From the NCBI GenBank assembly GCA_905116865.2, contig CAJHNH020007035.1, forward strand, positions 186,001-250,000: a DNA stretch of 64,000 nucleotides, given 5' to 3'. Both the position numbers and the translations under genes were made by a program. This DNA is from Candidula unifasciata (Eukaryota; Mollusca; Gastropoda; Stylommatophora; Geomitridae). Below the pieces are notes generated by a model. It did not search any database and was not told the DNA's origin. It worked only from the letters and a program-made list of their open reading frames with translations. Below are positions 23,205 to 37,500 of this stretch, piece by piece. Position 1 is the stretch's first letter. Each line of letters starts with the position of its first letter.

Positions 23205-25345
23205 CTGTCTAGCTGTAGGATGAGGAGATCAGCTAGCACTGTCTGTCTAACTGTAGGATGGGGAGATCAGCTAACACTCTGTCTAGCTATATAGGACAGG
23301 GAGATCAGCTAGCACTGTCTGTCTAGCTGTAGGACAGGGAGATCAGCTAACACTCTGTCTAGCTATATAGGACAGGGAGATCAGCTAGCACTGTCTGTCT
23401 AGCTGTAGGACAGGGAGATCAGCTAACACTCTGTGTCTAGCTGTAGGATGGGGAGATCAGCTAACATTGTCTGTCTAGCTATATAGAATGGGGAGATCAG
23501 CTAACACTGTCTAGCTGTATAGGATGGGGAGATCAGCTAACACTGTCTGTCTAGGATGGGGAGATCAGCTAACACTGTCTAGCTATATAGGATGGGGAGA
23601 TCAGCTAACACTGTCTGTCTAGCTATATAGGATGGGGAGATCAGCTAACACTGTCTGTCTAGCTATATAGGATGGGGAGATCAGCTAACACTGTCTGTCT
23701 AGCTATATAGGATGGGGAGATCAGCTAACACTGTCTGTCTAGCTATATAGGATGGGGAGATCAGCTAACACTGTCTGTCTAGCTATATAGGATGGGGAGA
23801 TCAGCTAACACTGTCTGTCTAGCTATATAGGATGGGGAGATCAGCTAACACTGTCTGTCTAGCTATATAGGATGGGGAGATCAGCTAACACTGTCTGTCT
23901 AGCTATATAGGATGGGGAGATCAGCTAACACTGTCTGTCTAGCTATATAGGATGGGGAGATCAGCTAACACTGTCTGTCTAGCTGTATAGGATGGGGAGA
24001 TCAGCTAACACTGTCTGTCTAGCTATATAGGATGGGGAGATCAGCTAACACTGTCTGTCTAGCTATATAGGATGGGGAGATCAGCCCAACACTGTCTAGC
24101 TATATAGGACGGGGAGATCAGCTAACAGTCTGAATAGCTGTAGGATGGGGAGATCAGCTAACACTGTCTGTCTAGCTATATAGGATGGGGAGATCAGCTA
24201 ACACTGTCTGTCTAGCTATATAGGATGGGGAGATCAGCTAACACTGTCTGTCTAGCTGTATAGGATGGGGAGATCAGCTAACACTGTCTGTCTAGCTGTA
24301 TAGGATGGGGAGATTAGCTAACACTGTCTAGCTGTATAGGATGGGGAGATCAGCTAACACTGTCTGTCTAGCTACATAGGATGGGGAGATCAGCCCAACA
24401 CTGTCTAGCTGTATAGGATGAGGAGATTAGCCAACACTGTCTGTCTAACTGTATAGGGTGGGGAGATCAGCTAACACTGTCTGTCTAGCTGTATAGGGTG
24501 GGGAGATCAGCTAACACTGTCTGTCTAGCTATATAGGGTGGGGAGATCAGCTAACACTGTTTGTCTAGCTACATAGGATGGGGAGATCAGCTCAACACTG
24601 TCTGTCTAGCTGTATAGGATGGGGAGATCAGCCAACACTGTCTGTCTAGCTGTATAGGATGGGGAGATCAGCCAACACTGTCTGTCTAGCTGTATAGGAT
24701 GGGGAGATCAGCTAACACTGTCTGTCTAGCTGTATAGGATGGGGAGATCAGCTAACACTGTCTGTCTAGCTATATAGGATGGGTAGATCAGCTAACACTG
24801 TCTAGCTATATAGGATGGGTAGATCAGCTAACACTGTCTAGCTATATAGGATGGGGAGATTAGCTAACACTGTCTGTCTAGCTACATAGGATGGGGAGAT
24901 CAGCTAACACTGTCTGTCTAGCTGTATAGGGTGGGGAGATCAGCTAACACTGTCTGTCTAGCTATATAGGATGGGGAGATCAGCTAACACTGTCTAGCTA
25001 TGGGATGATTAGCTAACACTGTCTAGCTATGGGATGATTAGCTAACACTGTCTAGCTACATAGGATGGGGAGATCAGCCCAACACTGTCTAGCTGTAGGA
25101 TGGGGAGAGATCAGTTAACACTGTCTGTCTAGCTATATAGGATGGGGAGATCAGCTAACACTGTCTGTCTAGCTATATAGGATGGGGAGATCAGCTAACA
25201 CTGTCTGTCTAGCTATATTGTATGGGGAGATCAGCTAACACTGTCTGTCTAGCTATATAGGATGGGGAGATTAGCTTGTCTAGCTGTAGGATGGGATGGG
25301 AAGATCAGCTAACAGTCTGTCTAGCTGTAGGATGGGGAGATCTAG
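23205..25345. repeat. Satellite-like array, 40-bp unit, about 53 copies
   Basis: Units contain GTCTGTCTAGCTATATAGGA and TGGGGAGATCAGCTAACACT. The core (about 23590-24080) is nearly perfect while both edges are degenerate, as expected if copies are added and homogenised centrally. It lies just downstream of the oxidase stop codon. Confidence 0.97.
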
Positions 25346-25538
25346 GGTGGGAAGATAGCAACACTTATAAAATTTTTGAAAACTCATGCTTTGTCCAGAA
25401 TACTACTGTCCTGGCTGTCGGGGAGTATAGTTATATACTGTCCTGGGAGTCTTCACTGTCTGGTCCAACTTTCTGAGAGCACACAAATGGTTAATGCTGG
25501 ATGTGGTGCTCTCAAGTTGAGCATGTGTGTATCCATTG

Positions 25539-25592
25539 TTACAGCTTGACATACCAGGGATTCTCATTGTCTTTCTCATCATCGACCAGAAA
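25539..25592 (-). CDS. Oxidase terminal exon: NPWYVKL-stop
   Basis: 17 codons and [23 protein letters not shown] and AOX proteins end in a 'PW.V' motif, so this is the true C-terminus. Acceptor CTCTCTAG in phase 0. A minus-strand 40-bp satellite starts about 200 bases downstream. Confidence 0.88.
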   Translation of the reverse strand, partial: FLVDDEKDNENPWYVKL

Positions 25593-28500
25593 CTAGAGAG
25601 AAAGAAACATGTTTTACTTTGAAATTTGTATATTTATAGCATAAAGTGAGTGTGTCACTGAGATACATTTGAAACACTGGGTTCTCTATGTGTGGTTTAT
25701 TAAGACTGGATGGTTGAAATATGAGATTCTTGAGCCTGTGGGTATAAGAGAGAGTTGTTGAGACTGGATGAATATGGTGAGAAAGATGGAGTTGTGAGAA
25801 TGTTGTTGGAGTTGCCTGGATGGTGAAAGAAAGAAAGTTGGTATTGCCGTGATGTGGATGCGTACAAGTTGTTGAGACTGGATAGATATGAGATGGATGT
25901 GGAATATGGAAAAGATGAGGCAGTCTTAGAGAATGTATGAAACTAATTTGATACCCCCCAGCATACAAATCTGATTTACAGCAGTAAATTGTGACCTAAA
26001 TCAAGTCCAACATGATGTGAATAAGGCCCCAGTCCTTCACTGTTCTGGTTTTACGGAACCTCACGTCCTTGTCGTGCGCCACGGATAATGTCTCAAATGA
26101 GCATTAACAGAGCTGACAGGGGATCTTGGAGTTGGCGGCTCCCAGAGGTGTAGTGTCCTTGTGGCTCTCATCAGCCCGCCCCCAAACGCATGGGTGAAAA
26201 AAAGTTACCAAGTTACCAAAACTCATTAGTAAAGTGCTTGCCGAATGTACAACTAAAATTACAACCCTTGGTTAACCCTTTGGGGAGTGAAGAGAACATT
26301 GTTCTGCTGAGACTCAATCCTCTGTTAACCCTCAGTGTCATCATCACCACGCTAAGGTACACCACAACAGCAACAGCCCATTGGCTGGCTAAGCCTAAAT
26401 GTCCGACAAAATCCTATGGCACACGAGTAAGCTCAAAATCCGACCATCACAAATCGTATTGAATGGAAAAAGTCCAAATGTCCACACCCAAAGACCTCAC
26501 TCGCCCGAGTGTTGGGACCAAACAGATAACGATATGCCCGACGCAGGATGTTAAATTCTGTCGTACTAACGGTTCGTCAAAGATATCTAACGTGCGAAGA
26601 AAAAAGAATACCTATTCGTGTGGTCACAAAAGACCATGTTAGACCCACCTTGTCTGAGAACTGATCCACACATGACATCCTAATCCGGTCTGGGGTGGCT
26701 GGCGAGTCCAGCTGGAAGTAGCCAGAATATCCAGCATCCGATCGAGCTGCAGCGATGGCAGACTTAATTGCCAGGAAAGCAGAAGTTGCTAGACATTGCG
26801 GAGGTTCTCCGATACCCTGGGTACAAGATATTGGAAAATCTATTTCTTTTTGTGTCTCTATCCCGTGTTTTATTGGTTTTATGTATGTTCACAGCCTGCA
26901 CTCTTGACTGTACTCTAGACACCAGCCTTCTCCCTGGATATGTCTTGACTGGGATAAGCTTGTTGGGTGGTGGTCTCTAGTCAGGCAACCTCCCTTAGGC
27001 ACACAATCCTCTAGTGAGACATCCATCCCTCTTATTAGACATCCGCAGCCTTCCGCTGACTTGAGAGCCAGCTATGTGCAATGCTGTAGTTGTAACTGTT
27101 GAGGCTGCGGACAGAGTGGCAAGCATCCCTTCAGAGGTCCCATGTAGTCAGCGTCCTTTGGATATTTTCTTCAGGTCAGGCCGCTGTATTGGTAAACAAA
27201 CAGCAGATAGACTGGCCGTTTCTGCACCATTTGATGGTGAATTGATGCATGACTATTACATTGTAAGGGTCCTTTGGGAGCGAGTGAACTGTGCAGTGGC
27301 ATGAATAGATATCAAAGTCTAAAGACGGGTGCTGTGAGAAGTGAAAGGGGCATCTGGCTGACACTCAACACTCAAGGAGGGGTGTGTCTGATATACAATC
27401 ATACTGTTACTGGATATAAAATCATATTGTTACTGGTGCCTTCAGAACTGAAACTCTTTGCTACTAAAGATAGGGATCGAGTGCTTATGAGAAAATCCTG
27501 TGTGATGTGATTCAAGTCTAGACAGACACCATTTCCTTTAGTCACATATATAATCCTCAAGTTAGACACACCGTCCTCTAGTCAGACACCCAATCCTCTA
27601 GTCAGACACAGCCCTCTAGTCAGACAAAACAATCCTCTAGTCAGACAAAACAATCCTCTAGTCAGATACCCAATCCTCTAGTCAGATACCCTATCCTCTA
27701 GTCAGATACCCAATCCTCTAGTCAGATACCCAATCCTCTAGTCAGATACCCAATCCTCTAGTCAGATACCCAATCCTCTTGTTAGACACAGCCCTCTAGT
27801 CAGACACCCAATCCTCTAGTCAGACACGGCCCTCCAGTCAGACAAAACAATCCTCTAGTCAGACACCCAATCCCCTAGTCGGACACCCAATCCTCTAGTC
27901 AGGCACCCAAGCCTCTAGTCAGACACCCAGCCCTCTAGTTAGACACCCAATCCTCTAGTCGGACACACAGTCCCCTCCAATCCTCTAGTCAGACACACAG
28001 ACCTCTCCAATCCTCTAGTCAGACACCCAATCCTTTAGTCAGACATACAGTCCTCTCCAATCCCCTAGTCACACAGTCCTCTCCAATCCTCTAGTCAGAC
28101 ACACAGCCCTCTAGTCAGATACCCAATCTTCTAGTCAGACACCGACACCCAATCCTCTAGTCAGACACACAGCCCTCTAGTCAGATCAGACACCCAGTCC
28201 TCTGGTCAGACACCCAATCCTCTGGTCAGGCACCCAATCCTCTGGTCAGGCACCCAATCCTCTAGTCAGACACCCAATCCTCTAGTCAGACACCCAATCC
28301 TCTAGTCAGACACCCAGCCCTCTGGTCAGACACCCAATCCTCTGGTCAGACACCCAATCCTCTGGTCAGACACCCAATCCTCTAGTCAGACACCCAGTCC
28401 TCTAGTCAGACACCCAGTCCTCTAGTCAGACACCCAGCCCTCTAGTCAGACACCCAATCCTCTAGTCAGACACCCAGCCCTCTAGTCAGACACCCAGCCA

Positions 28501-31500
28501 TCTAGTCAGACACCCAATCCTCTGGTCAGACACCCAATCCTCTGGTCAGACACCCAATCCTCTGGTCAGACACCCAATCCTCTAGTCAGACACCCAATCC
28601 TCTAGTCAGACACCCAGCCCTCTAGTCAGACACCCAGCCATCTAGTCAGACACCCAGCCATCTAGTCAGACACCCAATCCTCTAGTCAGACATACAGTCC
28701 CCTCCAATCCTCTAGTCAGACACACAGTCCTCTCCAATCCTCTAGTCAGACGCCCAATCCTCTAGTCAGACACCCAATCCTCTAGTCAGACATACAGTCC
28801 CCTCCAATCCTCTAGTCAGACACACAGTCCTCTCCAATCCTCTAGTCAGACGCCCAATCCTCTAGTCAGACACCCAATCCTCTATTCAGACACCCAATCC
28901 TCTAGTCAGACACCCAATCCTCTAGTCAGACACCCAGCCTTCTAGTCAGACACCCAATCCTCTAGTCAGACACACAGTCCTCTCCAATCCTCTAGTCAGA
29001 CACACAGTCCTCTCCAATCCTCTAGACAGACACACAGCACTCTAGTCAGACACCCAATCTTCTAGTCAGACACCCTATTCTCTAGTCAGACACCCAATCT
29101 TCTAGTCAGACACCCTATTCTCTAGTCAGACACCCAATTCTTTAGTCAGACACCCTATTCTCTAGTCAGACACCCAATTCTTTAGTCAGACACCCTATTC
29201 TCTAGTCAGACACCCAATTCTTTAGTCAGACACATATCCCTCTAGTCAGACACCCAATCCTCTAGTCAGACACACAGCCCCTAGTCACCCAATCCTCTTT
29301 TCAGATATTTAATCCTATAACTGTTCAACAGGAGGCAGTGCAATATACAGAAACTCCCTATTTTGCCAGATAGATAATCCACAATGGAACTCCTCAAACA
29401 TGCTCTGGTTGCAGATAGACATTCTACCTCTATGCCACCTGATCTAGTACTGAACGTCATGTAGACAATGAGACAAGGTAATAGATCAATTATCTCACCA
29501 TGAAGTGACTACAACTGGCATGGGCATATATACATTGCCACTCCTCACAATCTAACACAATCATCCATTCAGGTGATGATGTTTTCCTGTCTTAATGAAA
29601 GACTCCGACAATCTTATTTCCGCATCTTTCTTTGTCTGCTGACAGCTTGCATGAAATATCTAGCAAGCTAACTGACACCCTTAAGCTGAATTAAAACTCT
29701 TTCTTTCATCATCAAATAGCAGGTCCTTGGCAGAATGTTGCTGCCATCACTGACTGAATGAAAGAAACTTGGTTTCTCACCAGCTCTCCCATCTCTTGTA
29801 TTTTTTTTACTTGAGGTGTCACTTATATCCTGTGCTCATCTGTGTGGTGGTCAGCTTCCCTTCCATTTCCTGGTACCACACCACACTTTCTTTAGGAAGA
29901 CAAATGTATGTGCCTTACCTTGGAGGAGTAGACTGCCTTGGGGTTGCCCGGATTCTTCAGGAGGGTCACATTAAACACGTGGGGGATGTTGGCGAAGGCT
30001 GGGATCTTGTAGTTGCCAGGTCCAGAGGTGAGGAGTTTCCCTTGACCTGTCACCTTGTACTGCTCCAGCACCAACATCCCGTAGCCCTGATTAAAAAAAC
30101 ACAGCACACACAACACTGCAGTTTCTCATTCAGCATAACTCTTTAATGGTGAACGATACAAGTGACAAGTGCATTCCCTGTCAGACCAGAGATACTCAGA
30201 TCAATTTGTGGTAAACATCTTTTACTCAGGACTGGCCCAGCCTCTCCATTGTTCTTATTCTGCCTTCTATCCCACCATGGAGCATAGACCCTCAATCAAC
30301 TCATGTCAAGTCGTTCTATTCTTCGCTATTGCATGAAGCTCATCCCATGTCCTCCCCACCTGGTTACCTTCATTCTCTAGCTCCAATCATTGTATGTTTT
30401 TTGATGTATCTTTATTTCTAGAAAGCTTCCTCTTCTGTGTCCACCGGCTGTAAACTCTAGTGGAAAACCCTGGCTGTTCGTCCATTTGGACTTTGGCTTT
30501 GTGCCAGGACCTGAGTTTTTTGTGTACATCCGTTTTACTGGCTTAATTGTGTGCAGCTGGTTGTTCCTTGTGGCTCAGGCTGATGCACTCCCAACTTGGA
30601 AGAGTCCCCAATTAGTCAACTCCTATGACATACTTGTTGGGGAAGCAGTAGATCTGTTCTTGTTTTCCCAACAATGGGGCCTCGGAAATCACATGGGGAA
30701 GAAATCGTCAAGAGAATGGAAACCACACACAGATACACAAATCCTTTGTTTTTAATTATCTGTTCATCCGTCCTAACCCTCTTTCTGAGCTGCTACCTGA
30801 GAGTTTGACTAGGTGACAAGATTGATATTAAAATATAATTCTGGACAACAAGGCAACAGGGCAAATCCCAGATACCCCACTCAAGCTCCAATGAAGTTAT
30901 AACTAAGGTGCCTGTGAAGGGTGCACATATTGAGAATGAGAACAAAATAACAAAAATGTCTTTGCATTGGAACCCACAGGGGCATAGAAATAAAGGAAGG
31001 CCAAAAACACATGGACAAGGGAGCTGGAGAATGAAGTTAGAAAGATAGGGAGAGCAGCATGCGATAGGAAAGAATAGAATGACTTGGCGTAAGTTGGTTG
31101 AGGGACTATGCTCCACTGGGGGCTAGAAAAGCATAAGAAGAGTAAAGAAAGGGTACACCAGCCTGATATTGACATCAAGGTGTGTTGTTGAGTGGCCAGC
31201 TAACAACTGACATCACAGCACTCGGGATATTTTCATAAGCGCTTCATCATCATCTTCAGCAGCTAGTGAAGCATTCCAGTTCTGATTGTGCCTGGCAAAT
31301 AAATATGTTTTTTTACTAATCAAAGTCAGCATTATCGAATATTTTTACATACCTGAACAAAAGCTCCCTCTATCTGCCCGATGTCAATGGCTGGATTGAG
31401 ACTGTGACCAACATCTATGACAATGTCTGTCCTCAACACCTGAAATATAAGTTGTTCATTTCTGATATTGTTCATTTGATTTCTGATACATGTGTACTCC

Positions 31501-34500
31501 CTGTGTGGGTTCCAGGACCCATTGTGGTGGGATTAAAAAACAAACCCAATACCCCTAACAAATATGTCGTAAAAGTCGACTAGGGATTTCCTATCAAATT
31601 CGAGTACATCTATATAAGAGAAAAAGAACCAATAGTCTGCATACAAATAAACTAGATCTGTAAAACGGACGTGAACACAACATTCAAGATCTGGAACAAG
31701 TCCAGAAGTGGATAAAAAACCTGAACTTTCTGGTTGAGTTTACAGCTGGTGAATGCACCAACAACAAAATCCCATGTGTATTGTAAACTACAACCTGGGC
31801 AAGCCGCGGCCTGACTCAACGACAGTTTGGACAGTCATCTCTTTTCTCGCATAAACTAATGACTAGCCTAAAGTTCTTGAGACTAGTTGCAGCATCTAGT
31901 GTACCTGGCTACTTACTGCTGAGTGTCTGTGCTGCAGCTGACAGTGTTCGTGCTAACTGAAAGTGTCTATGCTGAAGCTGAAAGTGTCCAAGCAAGCTGA
32001 TAGTGTCCATGCTAGCTGAAAGTGTCTATGCTATAGCTGAAAGTGTCCACGCTAGATGAAAGTGTCCACGCTAGCTGAAAGTGTCCAAGCAAACTGATAG
32101 TGTCCATGCTAGCTGAAAGTGTCTATGCTATAGCTGAAAGTGTCTATGCTGTAGCTGAAAGTGTCCACGCTAGATGAAAGTATCCACGCTAGCTGAAAGT
32201 ATCCACAAGAGCTGAAAGTATCCATGGGAGCTGAAAGTATCCATGCTAGCTGAAAGTATCCGTGCTAGCTGAAAGTGTCCACGCTAGCTGAAAGTGTTCA
32301 TGCTAGCTGAAAGTATCCATGCTAGCTGAAAGTATCCACGCGAGCTCAAAGTATCCATGCGAGCTGAAAGTGTCCATGCTAGCTGAAAGTGTCAACGCTA
32401 GCTGAAAGTATCCATGCTAGCTAAAAGTGTCCATGCTAGCTGAAAGTATCCATGCTAGCTGAAAGTATCAATGTTGCATGCAATAGAGCAGAGAGGAGGA
32501 ATCGAATGCGAGCCCTATCTAGCCTCTAATGTCCACGCTAGATGAAAGTATCCACGCTAGCTGAAAGTATCCACGCGAGCTGAAAGTATCCATGGGAGCT
32601 GAAAGTATCCATGCTAGCTGAAAGTATCCATGGGAGCTGAAAGTATCCATGCTAGCTGAAAGTATCCATGCTAGCTGAAAGTGTCCACGCTAGCTGAAAG
32701 TGTTCATGCTAGCTAAAAGTATCCATGCTAGCTGAAAGTATCCACACTAGCTGAAAGTATCCACATGAGCTCAAAGTATCCATGCGAGCTGAAAGTGTCC
32801 ATGCTAGCTGAAAGTGTCAACGCTAGCTGAAAGTATCCATGCTAGCTAAAATTGTCCATGCTATCTGAAAGTATCCATGCTAGCTGAAAGTATCCATGTT
32901 GCATGCAATAGAGCAGAGTGGAGGAATCGAATGTGAGCCCTATCTAGCCTCTAATGGCACACAAAAGGTGATGATGATGATGATGGAAGATACTATTAGA
33001 TAAAATAATTAAAAAGCAGGAGGAAAACACTTTACAGCCACTGATACGAACATACACACCTGATGGTCCCCAGTGAGACAATCTATCTCCACCTCACAGC
33101 CACTGATACGAACATACACACCTGATGGTCCCCAGTGAGACTATCTCCACCTCACAGCCACTGATACGAACATACACACCTGATGGTCCCCAGTGAGACA
33201 ATCTATCTCCACCTCACAGCAGGCTGCCCCAAAGGAGAAGTAAGGGAATGGAGAGTTGACGCTTTTGCTCCAGTCCATGCCGGGTGTGTCCACCCTGAGA
33301 AAGAAAAGATGAAGACATATTTTTTGTGTGTCTCTCAACTCTTACGGTGTCATACAACACACTCTGTGCCTTGATCACACTTTTCAATGTTGCCGACTCG
33401 CTGCCGCCTCTTGAATCATTAACTCATCCTACCTCTTTGAGAGCACTGAGTATATCTATCAGGTCCATTGCTTGTCCTCTGTCTACTGTAGCCCTGCCAG
33501 CAAGCCAATCTGCTCATTCATTACTTCTTGGAATGAACAAAACTATACCAAGACTTTTTACTATAATAAATAATGTCAACACATAAATATCACAGAAACA
33601 CACAAGTCTGCTTGCTGAAAAATTATGCATGGGCTGTTCTTGTGTATGGATGAAAATGCTGCACAATTAGCAATGAAGTTACGGAAAAAATGTTTAGAAG
33701 AATCTTGAGTACAGAAAAAGCTGAACTGGAAGCCACAACTCAAGTATTGTCAGCTGGAGGTGACACTGGATCGGTGATCATAATTATCTAGAGAAGACAT
33801 GCAATTTGTAGGCACTGCTGAGTTCAGCATTTCATCAGAGCACCCAAGCCATTCCCATACCTGCTCCATCCTTACCTTCAGCAGCCAGCCAGATATGGGG
33901 CATATCAACAGATGAGTATGCTGTGGAACAGAGGCACTGGGAGATTGCTTGGCAAGAGAATAAGAGAGAGGAAAACATAAATTTGGCCAGCTTAAACAAA
34001 CAGCTGGGTAAACAAGTCAATAAATGACCCTTTTGATGTTAGTGGTGCATGGGACATATGATGCTTGACTCATATTTATACAGTCTAATCAGCCCTTGGT
34101 TGGTGATGGGGTCGACATCATGCTGGCTGCCTTTATTTCCCAGGACATTACCTGGTACACATATTAGTCTGGGTTGACGTGCAAGCTTAGGTCAATTTTG
34201 AAGAACAAAATTCCATCTTGAAATGGATTTGAACACAAGACTTTCTGGCAAATAAGTAATTGTGTAGCTACTACACACACTTGGCTTCCAGACGAATATT
34301 ATTTGCACTAAAGGTTAAGGTCTAGATGGTCAATTTAAATGTGTGTTTGATCCCACATGGCTCCATCTCTCTCTGCAGCACAGCTAGCCACCCTTTCAAG
34401 AACATCACACAAAGCACAAACTCCGTAGCTCCAGAAACATTGCACTAGAGAACTGAACAAGGCAGCCCACGACCTTCAGAACTTGACCACTTTGCCAGGG

Positions 34501-37500
34501 AGACTCCCATAATACGTAATAATGATAGGTCATAGTAATGGACCTACTTGTAGTGTCCTATAGCTGACAGACAGTCTCTTTCTAGGATAGCACTAGCAAC
34601 CTGCAGATAAAACAAGTCAGTGTAAACAAGATAATATATATAACAAGGAAAGTAAAGGACCCCTTTCTCACACCCTCAGGTGAAAGGGGCATATAATGCT
34701 ACACCGATATTTTATAGACCAATAAGCACTCGGTGGGTGATGTTGTCAATATCACACTGGCTGCCTTTACCTCCTAGGACTTTACCTGATACCCATTTAA
34801 GACTAGGCTGACCTGGGAGAAAAGGTCATTTTTGACAAAAGTCCAGTTTCGTTAGGACCTGAACTCATGACCTTTGAATCCGCAAGGAGGCATCTAGCCA
34901 CCACACCATGGCAACCCCCAAGATGTGTAGTATTAGTAAAAAAAAAAAAGTCACAGCGTCAAATCATAGCAGACATTTACTATGACCACAATTCAGAATT
35001 CTACAATGAATGCAGCAACATTTGACGCCAGCTTCAAACCGGCTTCAGTAGTCAGTGTTCAAATTCCTGCAGTCTGTAAAGTTCCTGTTCCAACAGGACC
35101 TAGGCATAAACTGATCACTGAGGCAGATGTGCAGGTATGCCGCCTCAACCACACACGAACAATAGTTAGCAAGATAATGAACTCACGCTACCTGAGGCGT
35201 TGGGAAAGTCACAGAATCATCCTAGATCATAATGAAATCCGGTCTTCAACTGTAAGTATGTGTGTTGTTTTTATAGGCATTGTAAAAATAGAATATCTTG
35301 TTGGCACTGTGCGGTTGTCACCAAAATGTGATCACTGCAACTGTCTAGGACCAATCACTACACTGGATGGAAGATGCCTTGTAGCAACTACAGCAAACAT
35401 AGCCAGTTGTTTCTTAGAGGCATGAGGCAAATACTGAAACCATTTCACTACAAAGACACCAGTGAACGTGGATACAGTTTCCCACTGGCTACAGCTGACC
35501 ACTGTGGAGCTGTGACTAATTAGCACATACAGCCATATATGATTACAAAACAACATACGACTACAACCATGGGGGTCTCCATGGCGAAGTGGTCAAGCCT
35601 TTGCCTCGCTCTCTGAAGATCATAGGTTCAATTCAAGAAGGGGGGGGGGAAGGTGCTGTTCAGTTCATGAATGTAATATTTACAGAGATCCCTGGGGACT
35701 GTCACCAGAGCTACGGAGGTCATGCTCTTGGCAAGCAGCAAGCTGTTCTGTGGAAAGAGACTGAGCCATATGAGATAAAACCCAGTGCAATGAAGTCGAT
35801 CCTCTCACCTTTACAGAAAGCCAAGAAATGTGATCTATGAAAGCACATGACAAATGACTTTCTAAAACCACACAGAGGACAAACATACCACATCTTTCCA
35901 TTCCTTTTTGGGATTGTCTTCCCTGTATGGTGATAGTCGACTCTTTAGTTCCTCGCATGCTTTCTGTAATACAATGAAAATGTAGGTACAATTATAAATA
36001 TGACACAGTCAAAGAGAACCCTAAAAGAACTGAACATAAAGGATGAATTGCTAGTAAACAGCAATTTGTCTTGGACACTGAAATATATATCAAGCACCAG
36101 GGTGGATTAGAAAGATAAGTAGCAGAAGTCAAGGTACCAGAAAGGAGAAGCAGAGGTCAATCAGAATGAAGATGGGCACAGGATATAAGAGACAGCTTGA
36201 GTAGGAAAGTGCATGGGGCAGAAGAGCTGGTGAGAGACCAAGTTTCTCTCAGGCTGGCTGTAAAAAGAGCAATGTTCAGCACAAGACCAGCCACATGATG
36301 ATGATGAGTAAAAGACATGTCTACAACAACAAGAAAAACCCTCCTTAATCCTTGTCATCAAAGATAAAAGTAAATCCTTGTCATAAAAGATTAAAGTAAA
36401 TCCTTGTCATCAAAGATAAAAGTCACTTTAGAACAAACTGATGCTTGTGGTATGTTATGGGCAAGTCAAACACTCTCCTGGCAAAACATAGGTTACTTGT
36501 AGATTTTTGTGTTTTCTAATTTGTCAGTCTAAACATCTGCCTGAAAAATGAGGAACCAACATTCTACACACACAAAAAAAAACAACAACCATATCTGTAA
36601 GCCAGAACTCAAGTTCTGGAAAATAGACCTTAAACGCACAATCCTATTTGTGACCCAGACGGGAATGTTTAGCATGACTAATGTTGAACGCAGAAGAAAA
36701 AGAAGAAGACCAAAGTCCAGAAGTGGATGCACAGCCATAACTTTTAGCCAAAGATTACAGCTGGTGAATGCTGGGAAAAAAAAAGAAGTTTCTGAGAAAA
36801 TGTTGTGAGTCCCGTGGCCGTTAGTCTAATTATTGACTTCTTTAGGGAAAATTTAAAAAAAAACTTTGAATATTACATACAATCAAGAAATAAGACATTG
36901 TATTTTATCACCAAGATAAAAAAGCCACTGAAGAACATGATGACTTGAAATAACACTGGTAGGAGAAACAGACTGTATAGCATTCTTCTAATAATCATTT
37001 CTTTTTCTTTGTGTTCACCGGCTGTAAACTGACGGAAAGCTCTAGTCATTCATCCACCTCTGGACTTTAGTCTTGTTCCAGAACGTAAGTGTTGCATGCA
37101 CATACGTTTAACTGATCTGGCTTGTTTGTATGCAAACTGATGGCTCCTGGCCTCTCAGACTTCGAAGGAAGTTTCTATTTAGCTGATTCTTACTTCATGC
37201 TTGCTGGGAAAGCAGTGGGTCTATTCTTGTTTCCCCTGAATGGGACCCCAGAATTCACACAGGGACTTGTGACAATGGCTTGAAGGAATATCATAACTGA
37301 ATTGGTTCTGAGCATCATGGATGGCATCATGTGCCTTTAAGCACATCGGGCATATGGGAAGGGTACCCCCATATTTTTACAGACCAATCGGGACTATGCC
37401 CACCATCTTTACTTCTCCAGGACATCCATCCTGGTACCCATTTAAGGCTGGGTTGACCTGCGACGCCCCATACCAAAATAAAAATCCATGCAATGCTGAG

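Noticed and set aside
26050..26110. Alternative last oxidase exon (minus frame with [13 protein letters not shown])
   Set aside because: Phase 0 is possible, but the exon at 25592-25539 ends in the family's PW-x-V motif and fits better.
27074..27304. 76-codon plus-strand frame
   Set aside because: No family resemblance, no splice context, not repeated elsewhere.
23205..29320. Regular repeats considered as CRISPR arrays
   Set aside because: No unique spacers; units are contiguous tandem copies, and the context is a eukaryotic intron or intergenic region.
35575..35640. tRNA gene
   Set aside because: A and B boxes are present but no acceptor stem pairing or full cloverleaf; better explained as a SINE head.
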